NCBI GenBank assembly: GCA_963920635.1
Contig: OY987298.1
Location: 150,510,257-150,574,256 of the forward strand
DNA from: Pseudeuparius sepicola
Lineage: Eukaryota > Arthropoda > Insecta > Coleoptera > Anthribidae
Direction of reading: 5' to 3'
DNA: 64,000 bases
The position numbers and the translations under genes were made by a program. This document shows positions 45,401 to 55,086 of the stretch, piece by piece (positions within the stretch are counted from its first letter, which is position 1; every line of letters begins with the position of its first letter). The notes under the pieces were generated by a model, which ran no database searches, had not been told where the DNA came from, and saw nothing but the letters and a program-made list of their open reading frames with translations.

Positions 45401-46225
45401 CTTTTGAGAGGGGTAAAGAGCGGCAATAACACTCCAAAAGAAGCATGCTTCATCACTATTTTTTACATTGACACATGCTTGTTTTTTGGAAATTTCAACG
45501 GGGAGTGGCAGATATGAAGCACCGTTTCCTATCTCAACTTTATTTATACTGATGACTAAACTCAAAATTTTGCGTAACGCCCACCCCGATCCATTGTCAT
45601 GAAAATCTTCAAGCTTCTTTATAATCCTATCCTTTATATTATCTGTAAACCACAACTTTAAATCACTCCCCTGGTCAATTATAGCATTTTTTGTGTTGAA
45701 GCATTTGTTGTCACTTATGACTGTATCTTGAGACATTTTAACAAATTCACCATTAAAAACCGCATTTACCTTAACAATGTGAAAAGCATTTAAAGTTCTA
45801 GTTATGCGACTCTTAAAAAGAATAAATGCATCGTCAAAAAACTGGAATAAATCGATGTGCCTCATATTTACTATAACACCTGTGCGAAGACGACTCTGGA
45901 ACGCTGCTTGAACGTCCACCCATTTGACTCGATGACTTCTATTGAGGTGTTGCTTACCAGATCCAGTTTTGCATAATGTTTTGAAGTATAATTGAAGTCT
46001 TTTGAGATGTTGCAGATTGGCATGCAACTTTGACAAAGTGCCTTGGTGAAAATGACATCGGAGTGCTGAGGAATGCTGTCTCACCGACAATTGCAACTTT
46101 TGCTGCCAACGTTGTAATACTTGTGGAAGTGTAGGTCTGTCACTTTCATTAAGTATGTTAAACACCTTCTCATATGCCTTTACAGTTTTGTCGCTCTCTG
46201 TAGCTATTTCATTACCATCGATCAT
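42490..46225 (-). pseudogene. polB: protein-primed family B DNA polymerase, C-terminus frameshifted
   Basis: The main frame (46225-42716) gives 1169 residues with every core motif. Exonuclease: DFE 456-458, GYD near 598, YLKTD 740-744. Polymerase: DVNNLY 840-845, NNAIYGK 983-989, YTDTDS 1082-1087. A C2H2 finger lies at about 402-422, and an endonuclease-VII-like CxxC...DHCH knot at 545-577. The frame ends at TAG 42716-42718 just after the KSKG. The usual remaining C-terminal 75 or so residues are readable in the +1 frame down to 42490 (ITYQDYFDCL; LNPFDDKRYL; LPWGH). Two A6 runs lie upstream of the break. All catalytic residues precede it. A real mutation, a recoding site or an assembly error are all possible. 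An AATAAA signal overlaps the final stop. Confidence 0.92.
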
Positions 46226-46275
46226 CTTCGAAGCAATGAGTAGAGCAGTGTGCTAGAAATAGGCAGAGTTCCTAC

Positions 46276-46283
46276 CTATATAG
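46276..46283 (-). promoter_or_regulatory. TATA box of PolB
   Basis: CTATATAG on the minus strand, about 51 bp before the ATG at 46225. Confidence 0.6.
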
Positions 46284-46535
46284 GGTAAGAGCGTCGAAGG
46301 ATGGTCCCCTCTCCAAAATTTTAGTATGAAAACAGGATCTGAGAAAAGGTTTTTTTTTGCTCCCTTTTTTATTTTAACATTTTACCATTTTCTACAAACA
46401 TTAATTTCACGAAGCACGTCTTTCCTGCAGCGGGAAAGTTTTTAAATTGACTTTTTTTCATAATCATTCTTTTCTGCTGGAAATGAAACAGCATAATAAC
46501 TTTACATTTTTATTTACATTTTCACAAAAACTAAA

Positions 46536-47063
46536 TTATTTACATCGTCTTATAAATTCAGAAAAAAACATTAGTTCTACCCTCGGGCAGTGAAATGCTT
46601 TTCCAGGCCTCGTGATGTGTCGCTCACATTGGTTTGCACGCACTCGCTCGTAGAACCTCTGCTGCTTCCGAACAAGGACGTCGAACTTGGGGCAGCCTAG
46701 ATCCTCGATATTGTAAGATAAATGGGCATACCCCGCGGCCTGCAGCAGATTCCTTTCAACTTGTCCTCCCTTGTAAGCTATAAGTTCATCGCCAGCGGAC
46801 TCCCCCAGACGCCGAATCTCTTCTAACGCACTTTCCTGGGCTTCATCCGTTGCACAATCTTCAAACTTCAAGCCGTGCAAGTTCATCGTTAACCAACGAG
46901 CAGTGCATGCATCCTTAGAAGATAGGCTGCGGTAGTTTCCCACACGATAATACCTGGATGTCACTTCCCTCGATTTCATATCGTATATCGACATTTCTTT
47001 TATAACGAACTTTCCACTAACTTGAAAGCCATCAGCGTCGATGATATACCTGATGTTAGACAT
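46536..47063 (-). CDS. possible DEDD/RNase-H-fold protein
   Basis: 175 residues, intact. The N-terminus YIIDADGFQ...FVIKEMSIYD looks like the first strands of a DnaQ/RNase-H fold with an acidic site. ELIAYKGGQVERNLL, then NIEDLGCPKFD, sit where later motifs would be. Near the C-terminus CERHITRPGKAFHC gives a C-x2-H-x8-H-C cluster reminiscent of the zinc-binding Maelstrom/DnaQ-H group. The promoter side has AATATAAG (47123-47130) and an initiator TCAGT (47102-47106). It is divergent from the spliced gene. Nuclease activity is inference and catalytic residues are incomplete by eye. Confidence 0.6.
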   Translation of the reverse strand: MSNIRYIIDADGFQVSGKFVIKEMSIYDMKSREVTSRYYRVGNYRSLSSKDACTARWLTMNLHGLKFEDCATDEAQESALEEIRRLGESAGDELIAYKGGQVERNLLQAAGYAHLSYNIEDLGCPKFDVLVRKQQRFYERVRANQCERHITRPGKAFHCPRVELMFFSEFIRRCK

Positions 47064-47329
47064 TACGATTTGCAGAAAACTAAAGATTTGTAGAAACTAT
47101 CACTGAAAGCAAAGATATGACTCTTATATTCCAATACTTCTTACTATGCGGAAAGAAGGGATGTGGGCGGTACCATGTAGGAGGGCACTGATGGGGCGGG
47201 GTTGGTGGGGACTTTCGGTAATCTGACAACGTTGCCTCCGGTGGGCGGGTCTCCCTAACGTTCAGGAAAAATCTACCAAACTGGCAACACTGTTCCGATA
47301 TACACACGATGCGTGGCGCGTTTCCTCTT

Positions 47330-47420
47330 CAGTTCACCCGTGTTTCACAGTCGTGTTCCGAGCCGCTTTTACTCAGTTCACCCGTGTTCCGAACCGCTTT
47401 TACTCAGTTCACCTGTGCTT
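47330..47420 (+). repeat. promoter-region repeats of the spliced gene
   Basis: CAGTTCACCCGTGTT-like units start at 47330, 47374 and 47405. Two of them follow CCGCTTTTACT. Each contains a TCAGTT initiator-like word. They lie directly upstream of the ATG at 47437 and may be alternative transcription starts or binding sites. Confidence 0.5.
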
Positions 47421-47436
47421 CGTCGCTTTGAACAGT

Positions 47437-48268
47437 ATGGAATCATCAAAAATTAAAATTCTAAGTGATTGCCGTTTGGTAACTGTAAGTTTTTTAATTT
47501 AATTTCTCATTCGATTCTCATTGAACCCATTTACTTGTAGCCAACTCGGAGTGCCGACGAGACGGTCAACGCTGTGGCGTCAATTTGCCCCGAACCTGTA
47601 AGTTTGCATTAATCAGTATTTTCCCATATAATGTTTTCCTTTCATAGCTGCCCAATCTCAACTCAAGCGTGTTGAGTCTGCTGGAGGAGCCATTCATCGC
47701 AGGGCTCACCAACCAGCAACTCTGCGACATGGCTCTTGATGATTATGGTTTCGATTTTGAAGTTGGACGTCTTCCATCACCGGCAGCATCGTCAAAGGTA
47801 AGCTAACATTTATAAAATTCGCTATTTTCAAATAAGGTTTCTTCCTCACAGATAGATAATCAAAGCCGGTGTGGGGGCTCCAGGGCTTCATCGCGGTCGT
47901 CATGCAAGAGGTTAAGCGACGAGGCAGACGATTTGGTAGCGAAGCGACCCTCCCAGGAGTCACAGACAACGCGTGGGGGAAAGAATTTGACAATGCTAAA
48001 TGAAAAGGGGAGATTTGTGAACGAGCAGCATCAAAGTGTGAGTGAAGTATTTATGAATATGAGAGAGTTGGCAGATGGGGGCATTTCAAACGCAAACGAA
48101 AAAAAGAGAAGGTTTGAATGTGTGATGAATCGAATGCAAAGGGAGTGGGATGAATGTGAAAAGAGGATGTTGAAAATAAAAGCCATTTATAATCGTGCGA
48201 AAGAAGGGCGTGCCTCATGTATGAATGAAGTTGAAAAACTTGAACGCATGAAAAAAAATCTCCCCTAA
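47437..48268 (+). CDS. four-exon gene, unknown regulatory-type protein
   Basis: Exons: 47437-47484, 47541-47597, 47648-47797, 47852-48268. The three introns (56, 50 and 54 nt) all start GTAAG and end TAG or CAG, and all are phase 0, giving 223 residues. The first exons encode SADETVNAVAS and a leucine-rich LPNLNSSVLSLLEEPFIAGL segment. Then comes a serine/arginine-rich, possibly nuclear, stretch (SRASSRSSCKR). The C-terminal 90 residues are a charged coiled coil (MNRMQREWDECEKRMLKIK). No known family recognised. Tiny constitutive introns are unusual next to the intronless virion genes and may mark an early or host-derived gene. Confidence 0.75.
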
Positions 48269-49350
48269 ATATATTTAGTTATACGTATATGTATAGATAA
48301 GTTTCATTATTTTATCCAATTAGATGTAAGTGTGTATATATTTAGAAATTAGTGTTTATTGTATATATATATATTTTTAATATAAAACATAAATATATTT
48401 CTCTTGTTTCATTCCACACATTAAATATCTAACAAAATCATTCTGAGCCTTTAATTTTCCAGTTTCTTAAACAAAGAAACCAATATAATTAGTCTGGAGA
48501 GCGCTCAGTCAAACACTCTGTATACCATAGAACTCTGAAAATATAAAGAAAAAACTATTTTTATAATAAATAGAGAATAATTTGTATAACACAGCCGTAA
48601 AGTTTTCAAAATAAACTATAGTCGCCCCCAGTTAATTTTCAAGAATGTTTCTTAAGCATAGAAACCAATATAATTAGTCTGGAGAGCGCTGAGTTAAACA
48701 CTCTGTATACCATAGAACTCTCTGAAAATATAACGAAAAACGATTTTTATAATAAATAGTGAATAATTTTATATAACTCAACCATAAAGTGTTCAAAAAA
48801 TAAGTTATAATCAACCCAAGACCACAGCTTCCAGCCCGAAGCGTCGTCTGTACCGCACGTCGACTGGAACCGCGCCTCGACCTTCGATGGAGCGCGTGGC
48901 GCGTGTCCGCCACCTTCTGGAATGAGAGCGCCGAGTTAAACACTCTGTATACCATAGAACTCTCTGAAAATACCATAAAGAAAAAACTATTTTTATAATA
49001 AATTTGTAAATATCGAATAATTTTGTATAACACAACCATAAAGGGCCCAAAAAATAAGCCATAGTCAACCCAAGACCGTAAGGTCGAGTCCAGTTCGAAG
49101 CGCGGTTATTCTACCTGCCTGTCTGGACTGTACCGGAGGAGCCCCGACTGAGCGGTATTCTAGCGTCCGACTAGACTGTACCCTCGGCACGCCCGCGGCA
49201 GCATCCCCCGAGAAGCGGTACCGCTGACTGTACCACCGCAGCGCGGCGTTTGATACTTTCTCCTACTGGCCCACCCACGTTGCATACCCCAAGCAGGCGA
49301 CTTCAACGCGCTACCTGAATAAGAAAGGGTAGAAATTTTCAAGAAACCCC
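48269..49350. repeat. three imperfect repeats of about 180 bp with GC-rich spacers
   Basis: Units start near 48452, 48632 and (partial) 48922. Each has the words GAGAGCGC, AAACACTCTGTATACCATAG and a TTTTTATAATAAAT run. Between and after them are GC-rich stretches with GACTGTACC or close relatives near 48850, 49127, 49172 and 49232. Minus-strand ORFs here follow the repeat and are not credible genes. A replication or regulatory role is possible. Confidence 0.6.
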
Positions 49351-49354
49351 TTTG

Positions 49355-49431
49355 GAAATACAGCCGTGGTTAAGAGACAAGCGTCTTTTGCTACCAGCTA
49401 GGTGTCTCGGGTTCAATCCCCGGGTATTTCA
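49355..49431 (+). ncRNA. tRNA-like sequence with Pol III boxes
   Basis: A perfect 7-bp acceptor-type stem (GAAATAC / GTATTTC) encloses 62 nt. The TCGGG-TTCAATC-CCCGG arm is a proper T arm, with box B GGTTCAATCCC intact. TGGTTAAGAG matches most of box A. The D and anticodon arms do not fold well, so it is not a clear functional tRNA. It may be a tRNA-derived Pol III transcript or a SINE head. The nearest T-run terminator is far downstream (about 49609). Confidence 0.5.
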
Positions 49432-49481
49432 GAGCACTGAAAACAAAACTAATGCGGGGAGGGGGGGCCAAGGGGGCCAAG

Positions 49482-49581
49482 TGGCTAAGTGGCTAAGCGG
49501 CTAAGTGGCTAAGTGGCTAAGTGGCTAAGTGGCTAAGTGGCTAAGTGGCTAAGTGGCTAAGTGGCTAAGTGGCTAAGTGGC
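49482..49581. repeat. 8-bp minisatellite GTGGCTAA, about 12.5 units
   Basis: Head-to-tail GTGGCTAA with one GCGGCTAA variant, preceded by degenerate GGGGGCCAA units. No spacers, so it is not CRISPR-like. Confidence 0.92.
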
Positions 49582-49837
49582 AATTAAAGCAATTGGCAAT
49601 TGGCAATATTTTTTTAAATAAAAAAATAAAAATTACTTTTTCAAAAAATGTTTTACTTTTTTTTTGCATATTCTTAGAGCAATTGTCTAATTGGATATTA
49701 TGTAGAATATTTTCTCACTGTCCTTGGGAAATTCGCTAGGCATTTTTTTTATGATTTGTTTAAAATCAGAATATCTGTGCCCAGACAATATTGGGATTTG
49801 TAGTAAAAAACACACAAACAAATAATATTTTTTATTT

Positions 49838-49939
49838 TCACAACTTTACATTTCTAAACTTTTTAGTTAGTTCATACATAATAATCAAGCGTCTCAGCTC
49901 TTCGAGTGCCTCCATATATCGCCGCAGTCTCTCGCTCAT
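49838..49939 (-). CDS. 33-residue TIR-encoded peptide, right copy
   Basis: Same helical peptide as at 33529-33630, overlapping the upstream gene by ATGA and followed by an AATAAAA signal. Confidence 0.45.
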   Translation of the reverse strand: MSERLRRYMEALEELRRLIIMYELTKKFRNVKL

Positions 49940-50223
49940 GCTTCAGAAAATATAATATTTGTAGTCTTGCCGACGGGCCCCAAGCTTGTTAAAAAATACC
50001 TTTTGTCACCATTCAATTCGTCAATTCGCTCTTGAGTTAATTGCTCCGTAAAACGCTGAGGCAGGATGGTCTTGAAGTCGGCAAATTCCACCACTACCTT
50101 TTCCCCAAACTTGGTATTTATTCTCTTAAAACACTGGATCTCAAATTTTTTATTTACTTCCAAATCTCGAACATTCACCAGATTTTTCACCAGCAAATTG
50201 TTTAAACTATTTAAGAAGGACAT
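49936..50223 (-). CDS. 95-residue TIR-encoded protein, intact copy
   Basis: ATG at 50223, about 50 bp after a TATATAG box. The protein starts MSFLNSLNNLLVKNL, continues with beta-like segments (KKFEIQCFKRI; EKVVVEFADFKTILPQRF) and ends in YFLTSLGPVGKTTNIIFSEA. The layout resembles small nucleic-acid-binding OB folds, but I cannot name a family. Upstream in-frame codons to 50355 lack an ATG before the TIR hairpin, so the shorter start is preferred. The left-TIR copy is broken by a stop. Confidence 0.65.
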   Translation of the reverse strand: MSFLNSLNNLLVKNLVNVRDLEVNKKFEIQCFKRINTKFGEKVVVEFADFKTILPQRFTEQLTQERIDELNGDKRYFLTSLGPVGKTTNIIFSEA

Positions 50224-50387
50224 GTTGTAAATGATCTGCGTGTCTGATGAGATCTTAGTTGAACCTCTCCTATATAGCTGTTTCAATAGGAGTGGGGAGA
50301 GAGTGGGGAGACGGGCAAAACCTAGGAGAGTACCAGACCAGACAGGTTTCGACAAGTCTGGTCTGGTGCTCTACTCTACTCTCTACT

Positions 50388-50393
50388 ACCGCG
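50388..50393. repeat. Polinton target-site duplication, right
   Basis: ACCGCG, matching 33075-33080. Confidence 0.93.
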
Positions 50394-50483
50394 CTTACGG
50401 CAGTATTGTTCCATGCGAACTCGAAGCGAATAAAAGTGAAAAGTGGTGAACGAATAGTGAAGAGAATTAAGTGTACCGTGTAA

Positions 50484-50988
50484 GTGAGTAATTTTAGTGC
50501 GCTGTTATTCGATGACCTTGTTAAGGATAGATACGTGAATCATTATTACTGTCGAAAAATGGAGGGGAAAAAAAGGAAGGGTGATAAACTTAAAGGTATG
50601 GACTACTGGAAAAAGTGGTGTAGTCAAGGTCAAGGGGTTTCTAATAAAGAAACAAATTTGGATTTAGCTATCAAAGCTTTAGCTACCTTGCATGCTGATA
50701 AGAAGACTGCCTACCCCGAAATCTAGTTTGGAATGCCTAGATATGTGCGATAAAAACCTTTATCCTAATATTTACACATTACTACAAATCTTGGCTACCA
50801 TTCCTGTATCCACTGCTACCCCAGAAAGGTCTTTCTCGAGCCTAAGGAGACTGAAAAACTATTTACGAAACACTACAAGTGAAAACAGACTTAATGGTTT
50901 GGCTCTAATGAACATTCACTATGGAACAGAAATTCATGCAGATGTAGTGGATATATTTAAAAGAAAAAGCCGAAGATTTCTTCTTTAA
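50484..50988 (+). pseudogene. hAT transposase deletion derivative, copy 1
   Basis: An N-terminal piece (50484-50726; KKRKGDKLKGMDYWKKW) ends in a stop. An overlapping frame (50692-50988) carries the hAT C-terminal dimerisation motif STATPERSFSSLRRLKNYLR. The catalytic middle is deleted. Copy 2 (57116-56609) has the same structure, so the element moved as a non-autonomous unit. It resembles ZMYM/52-kDa-repressor-like hAT proteins of insects. Confidence 0.85.
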
Positions 50989-51367
50989 TGGTTTTAGATT
51001 TAGCGCAGAGGAATGAAATTAATTTATCCATTTCATTTAAAGTTAAGAACTTTATTGTCGTAGTTTTTCGGATGAATATATAGATATTAAATTTCATGTA
51101 AGTATATTTTTGTTGTTTTATTTACTTCTCAAACTAAACCCCCCCCAAAACTAAATCCTGGCTACGCCCGTGCCGCTACATGCTACTCCAATGCAAAATT
51201 CTTGACTCGTTACATACCTCGTTACATACCCAAGTAACATTTTCGATTACCTTTAGTAACTATTAGTTTTATAACTGCTTTATAATAGTAGTAATAAAAG
51301 CAACTAAAGGTTTCTAAAGTTTTATAAGTGTCTTCTAGATGACGGGTTACTGATAGGTTTACCTATA

Positions 51368-52435
51368 ACAGGGACTCTTTAAAGTAAGGGGACCCAGCAT
51401 TATACTTTCCAAACTGAGGTCTATTCTTTCCTCATGCTAATGGTATCAGGGATGCCAAGTATGCCATTTTATTGGAAAATCTATGAATATAACAGGTACT
51501 TTCATTGTTAGTAAAAATTAATAATGATTTCCATGATTTCTAAAAATTAGACTTGACAATGTTGTGTATACAAGTGCAGAATGTGGCAACTGTCAAATGA
51601 AAGAAATTTATTTTATATAGTTGAAATTGATTTCCAGCAATTATTTCCACGAATTTAAGTAATAAGTAGGGTAAGTCAGTAGTGCCGATTTTGCTTATTT
51701 AAGAATTTGTCGCTATTGCACCTTGTTACCAGGTTCCTCAATCCATTTGTAATACGTATACTTGAACTTTCTTCCCTTGTTGAATGTATCTACCCAAAGA
51801 ACCTTCACAGATTTCGGGATGGACTAATAAGATTAGGTCTAGTAGTTCCAATGATAGTAGTTTTTCTCGGTATTCATTATAAAATTTTTGTAATTTTATT
51901 TCTCTCCCAAGGTACCTCACAAAATTAAAATAAACTTGTAGTCGTAGATAAAAACTCTTTAAAAAAGACCTGACTGAAGCTACCTGGTTAATAATTTAAA
52001 ATTTTCCAAATACCATTTTTGTTTTGAACTACCTACTTATACGTAATGGGAATTGTAGGATTACTAAAGGTGATACAGGAAAAATCTGGTTGCAATTATT
52101 GGGACTACTACAGGCGGCCGCATCACCTTTAATTGACACATCTGAGTATCTGGAAGTTAGAAAAGTTAAAAATTGTGAATTATGATGGGAAATATTTTGC
52201 CTCCTTTAGAATCTACGGCACTGGCATGTCACATAAAACCTGATGGCAGTTGGACACTGACATATAACATAACCTTGTACCAGCCCCCTTGTGGTCTCCT
52301 TGGAGTCGACAGAAAACAAAGTTCCCCTCAAGGCTTCACTTTTCCTACGTGATAGACTGTGACATGCTGGGTCCCCTTATTGTAAGGTCGCGAACTTTTG
52401 TTTGTAACCTTTTTAATAAAACCTCGAGTCCCTGT
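51368..52435. mobile_element. non-autonomous Tc1-like element
   Basis: ACAGGGACTC ends with TA on both sides (51366-51367 and 52436-52437) and a subterminal AAGGGGACCCAGCA inverted pair. No transposase. Much of it is repeated, inverted and truncated, at 15492-16271. Confidence 0.8.
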
Positions 52436-52439
52436 TACC

Positions 52440-55080
52440 AAAAGTTTTATAACCGAGTAATATAATGGTCTTGGAAACTACTTTATAAAACCTGTAGGGC
52501 TAGGTTTTATAGAGGTAACTCTAAACACCTTTTTGTTCCTTCTGCGAAATTAAGAGACTGGTATATATAACTTCTAAGAGCTATAGTTCTATAATGGTCT
52601 TCTCCAAATCAATTAAAAAACCTCAATATGTCAATCCCCTAACGCAACTGACAGAAATGATTGCGATCTACGAATGTCCCACAACACGGGGGTTATTTAT
52701 AGGTTATGAATACATTCTTATACTCTTGTTGCACATATTATACATTACATAACATAAATTCTTCTGTAGTCCTCGTCTCTGATAATAAGACCATAAAATA
52801 ACAGAACTTCGAAAACTTATAGGTACGGTAAAACAAAATAAGAATAAGTAGATAAATAAAAACACAAAACAGGCGTTTAATAATTCTTATTCATTTTATT
52901 AACTGTCACTTATATTGGTGATTAGAGTTACCTAAAGTTATTACCATGTAACTTTCAGCAACCACATTTGTATCACAGTTATGAGGTAAATTATAAAACC
53001 TATAAAGAAATCTATTACCAATGGTTACTGTTATAGGTTAGGTTTAAATTTATCAAAGAAAATTAACTACAAGGTTAAGGTTATTTTATGATATTATCTA
53101 TTATATTTCGTTACTTTTCTCGACATATACTTTTGAACTAATCATTATGCATCATATTTATGGCCGTTTAATGAAAATAAATAAAAATTCAAAATCCAGA
53201 AATGAAGAAAAAGTTGTACTTGAATTTACTGTTCTCCTGAGATCGAGTTTTCTTTTTCTATGATCAAAATAGCACACTGTAATGTATTACCACAGAATAA
53301 AAAGTCTTTGATAGTTCTGTAATATATTTTTTTCGTTAAAATTTTGACGCTTTTACGGGAATAGGAAGGTAGTTTGTAGAGATCTAGGACCTCTCTTTTG
53401 TTCTTAAGTTTGCTCAGGGGCCAGTTAAGTAAGTTAAGAACTGTGTAACTATAAATGTTTATTTAGAGTAAAGCAAAAACGTTTTATACGCGCTGTTAGA
53501 GAATAATAAACCTACAGTATGGCAATTCGGTAATACAATGCGCCGATGCTTCCATTTAATAAATGGTTGGAAATGATTTGTTCATTACATTACAACGATA
53601 AATTTTTGTATCGAAGCGCACATTTTATCTAGTTATTATTTAATAGCTAATATTTTATAACAGACCTGATGTTGACTGTACGTTTTCTGTTCATGACAGA
53701 TTTGGAAAAAGGCTACTCAATCATTACTTTTGTGAAATGTTAAATTCAATCTGCAATCGTTTATAATAACACTTGACTATAAAAATTTAGAGTGAAATAA
53801 TGACTGATTTGCCACAAAAACATCCTTCTTTATTAATTGGCTTTTCTCAATCTGTACAGCGACTATCGACCAACACGCATAATTTTAAACTTTTATTAAT
53901 GCAAATTTTAATCTAAGTAATTACTCACATTTTGAGACAAAAATTATTTAAAAATATGTATCACAATGACCGTCATTAAGCTTTTTGCGCAAATGCTAGG
54001 TGAAATTTTTATTTTTCGAATATTGAAGTCAACGGGTGTTTTGGGGCACGTTTTGGCCATTTCAACGCAAACGGTTGATTTGATCGTGATGAAACAAGAG
54101 TACCTCTTTGTTGCAGAATGAAAAGATGCACTAAAATGTCCGAAAAGATAACCTGAGAAAAGTTACGAGTAAAAGCACGATCCAAAAACAGCGCAAGTGG
54201 TTCCATCCTCAAGAACATAGCAGTGCCAAATTTCAGTTGATTATGTTGGGAGATGTTCCGATTTCCGTTTTTTAAATTGATTCAACGAGGTCGGCGCACT
54301 TGCGTCCTGTTCCCCAAGCTAATTTAACAATAATTGCAAAAAGACAAAGAGAGACGGTACATGGAGGGATGGCTACCTCTGGGAGATGTAGCCAAAATGC
54401 AATTTCAAAAAACAAAGTTCAACGCTTGCTTAATGCTTAATATTCATCCGGATGAAACTCAGATTCATCGCATTCTGCCTGTGACTATATACGTTTATCT
54501 CGATGCGTTCGATCCGACTGAGAGAGGTTTGAATTCACTGGAGCGGACTCAAATAGACGGCGTAAACCCTACAGATTGAAATTCAATCAGATTTAAAAGT
54601 CAAGCCGCTATTTCCAAACAGAAGTTGGCCAGAATGTGCACCAACCTACTGTGGAATAAGTATAATACGATAATGTCCCTAGAGAGGATTGAAAACCGTA
54701 GGATTCAATATTGATGATGTAAACGCAGAATTATAAAAAATTTGACATCACTCAATCGGATCCATTTCAATCCGATCGAGTTGTCACGAGATAAACGTAG
54801 TCTGTGAAAGTTTCCAATCATCAAGAGTATTACATTTTTTGTTTGGTATTGCTAGCCATAGGTAAACATTCATAAAAAAACAATAATTTAAAGTTCAAAC
54901 TATCACCACAAAAGGAAGGATATTTATGAAGTTATCTTCGAATTTTGTCATATTTCACAAAATATGATGGGTTTAAACCTTCAACACAGTACTTGTATTG
55001 AAGTCATCTTTTGAAGGCAAAAGGAGGAAGTATATAATACCGTAATTTTTTTTATGATATTTTACGTGTATGAGAACCAG
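52440..55080. other. no gene supported
   Basis: AT-rich. A short inverted pair around CGTTTATCTCGATGCGTTCG (54490) and its relative near 54760-54800 suggests a small fold-back element. An 81-codon frame at 54334 crosses one arm and has no domain. Confidence 0.4.
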
Positions 55081-55086
55081 TTTATA

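Larger units (their letters stand above)
33081..50387 (+). mobile_element. Polinton/Maverick (adintovirus-like) element, 17.3 kb
   Basis: Bounded by 584-bp TIRs (33081-33664, 49804-50387) starting AGTAGAGA, with 6-bp duplications. Gene content is diagnostic: protein-primed PolB, retroviral-type integrase with chromodomain, A32-like ATPase, adenain-like protease, double-jelly-roll major capsid protein and penton-like minor capsid protein. The PLA2 protein fits the adintovirus subset. Virion genes run rightward from the left end; PolB and the nuclease-like gene run leftward from the right, converging near 42100-42490. Most genes have their own TATA box and several abut or overlap by a few bases, so the layout is virus-like. 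Confidence 0.96.
49804..50387 (-). repeat. Polinton right TIR
   Basis: Reverse complement of 33081-33664, ending TCTCTACT. It carries the intact version of the TIR gene cassette pointing inward. ACCGCG follows at 50388-50393. Confidence 0.95.
32735..51172 (+). mobile_element. hAT-type element copy 1, split by the Polinton
   Basis: Ends CACGGGCGTAGCCA and its reverse complement. Without the Polinton it consists of 32735-33080 plus 50394-51172, about 1.1 kb, the same length as copy 2 (56416-57549). It has G-tracts near both ends, a TATATAAG promoter near 33051, and a deletion-derivative hAT ORF on the right side. I could not identify an 8-bp target duplication. Confidence 0.85.

Noticed and set aside
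47080..47307. 75-codon minus-strand ORF upstream of the nuclease-like gene
   Set aside because: Overlaps the TATA/initiator region of that gene, proline-rich low complexity, no support.
48674..49068. Minus-strand ORFs with repeated LWYTECLT words
   Set aside because: They follow the ~180-bp tandem repeat and lack any recognisable domain.
49482..49581. CRISPR-like array
   Set aside because: Contiguous 8-bp units without spacers; a minisatellite.
32735..51172. 8-bp target duplication for hAT copy 1 (and copy 2)
   Set aside because: Flanking octamers (TAATCACC/CCGCTACA and ACGCAGGG/GAGTTAGG) do not match, also not after assuming an inversion between the copies.
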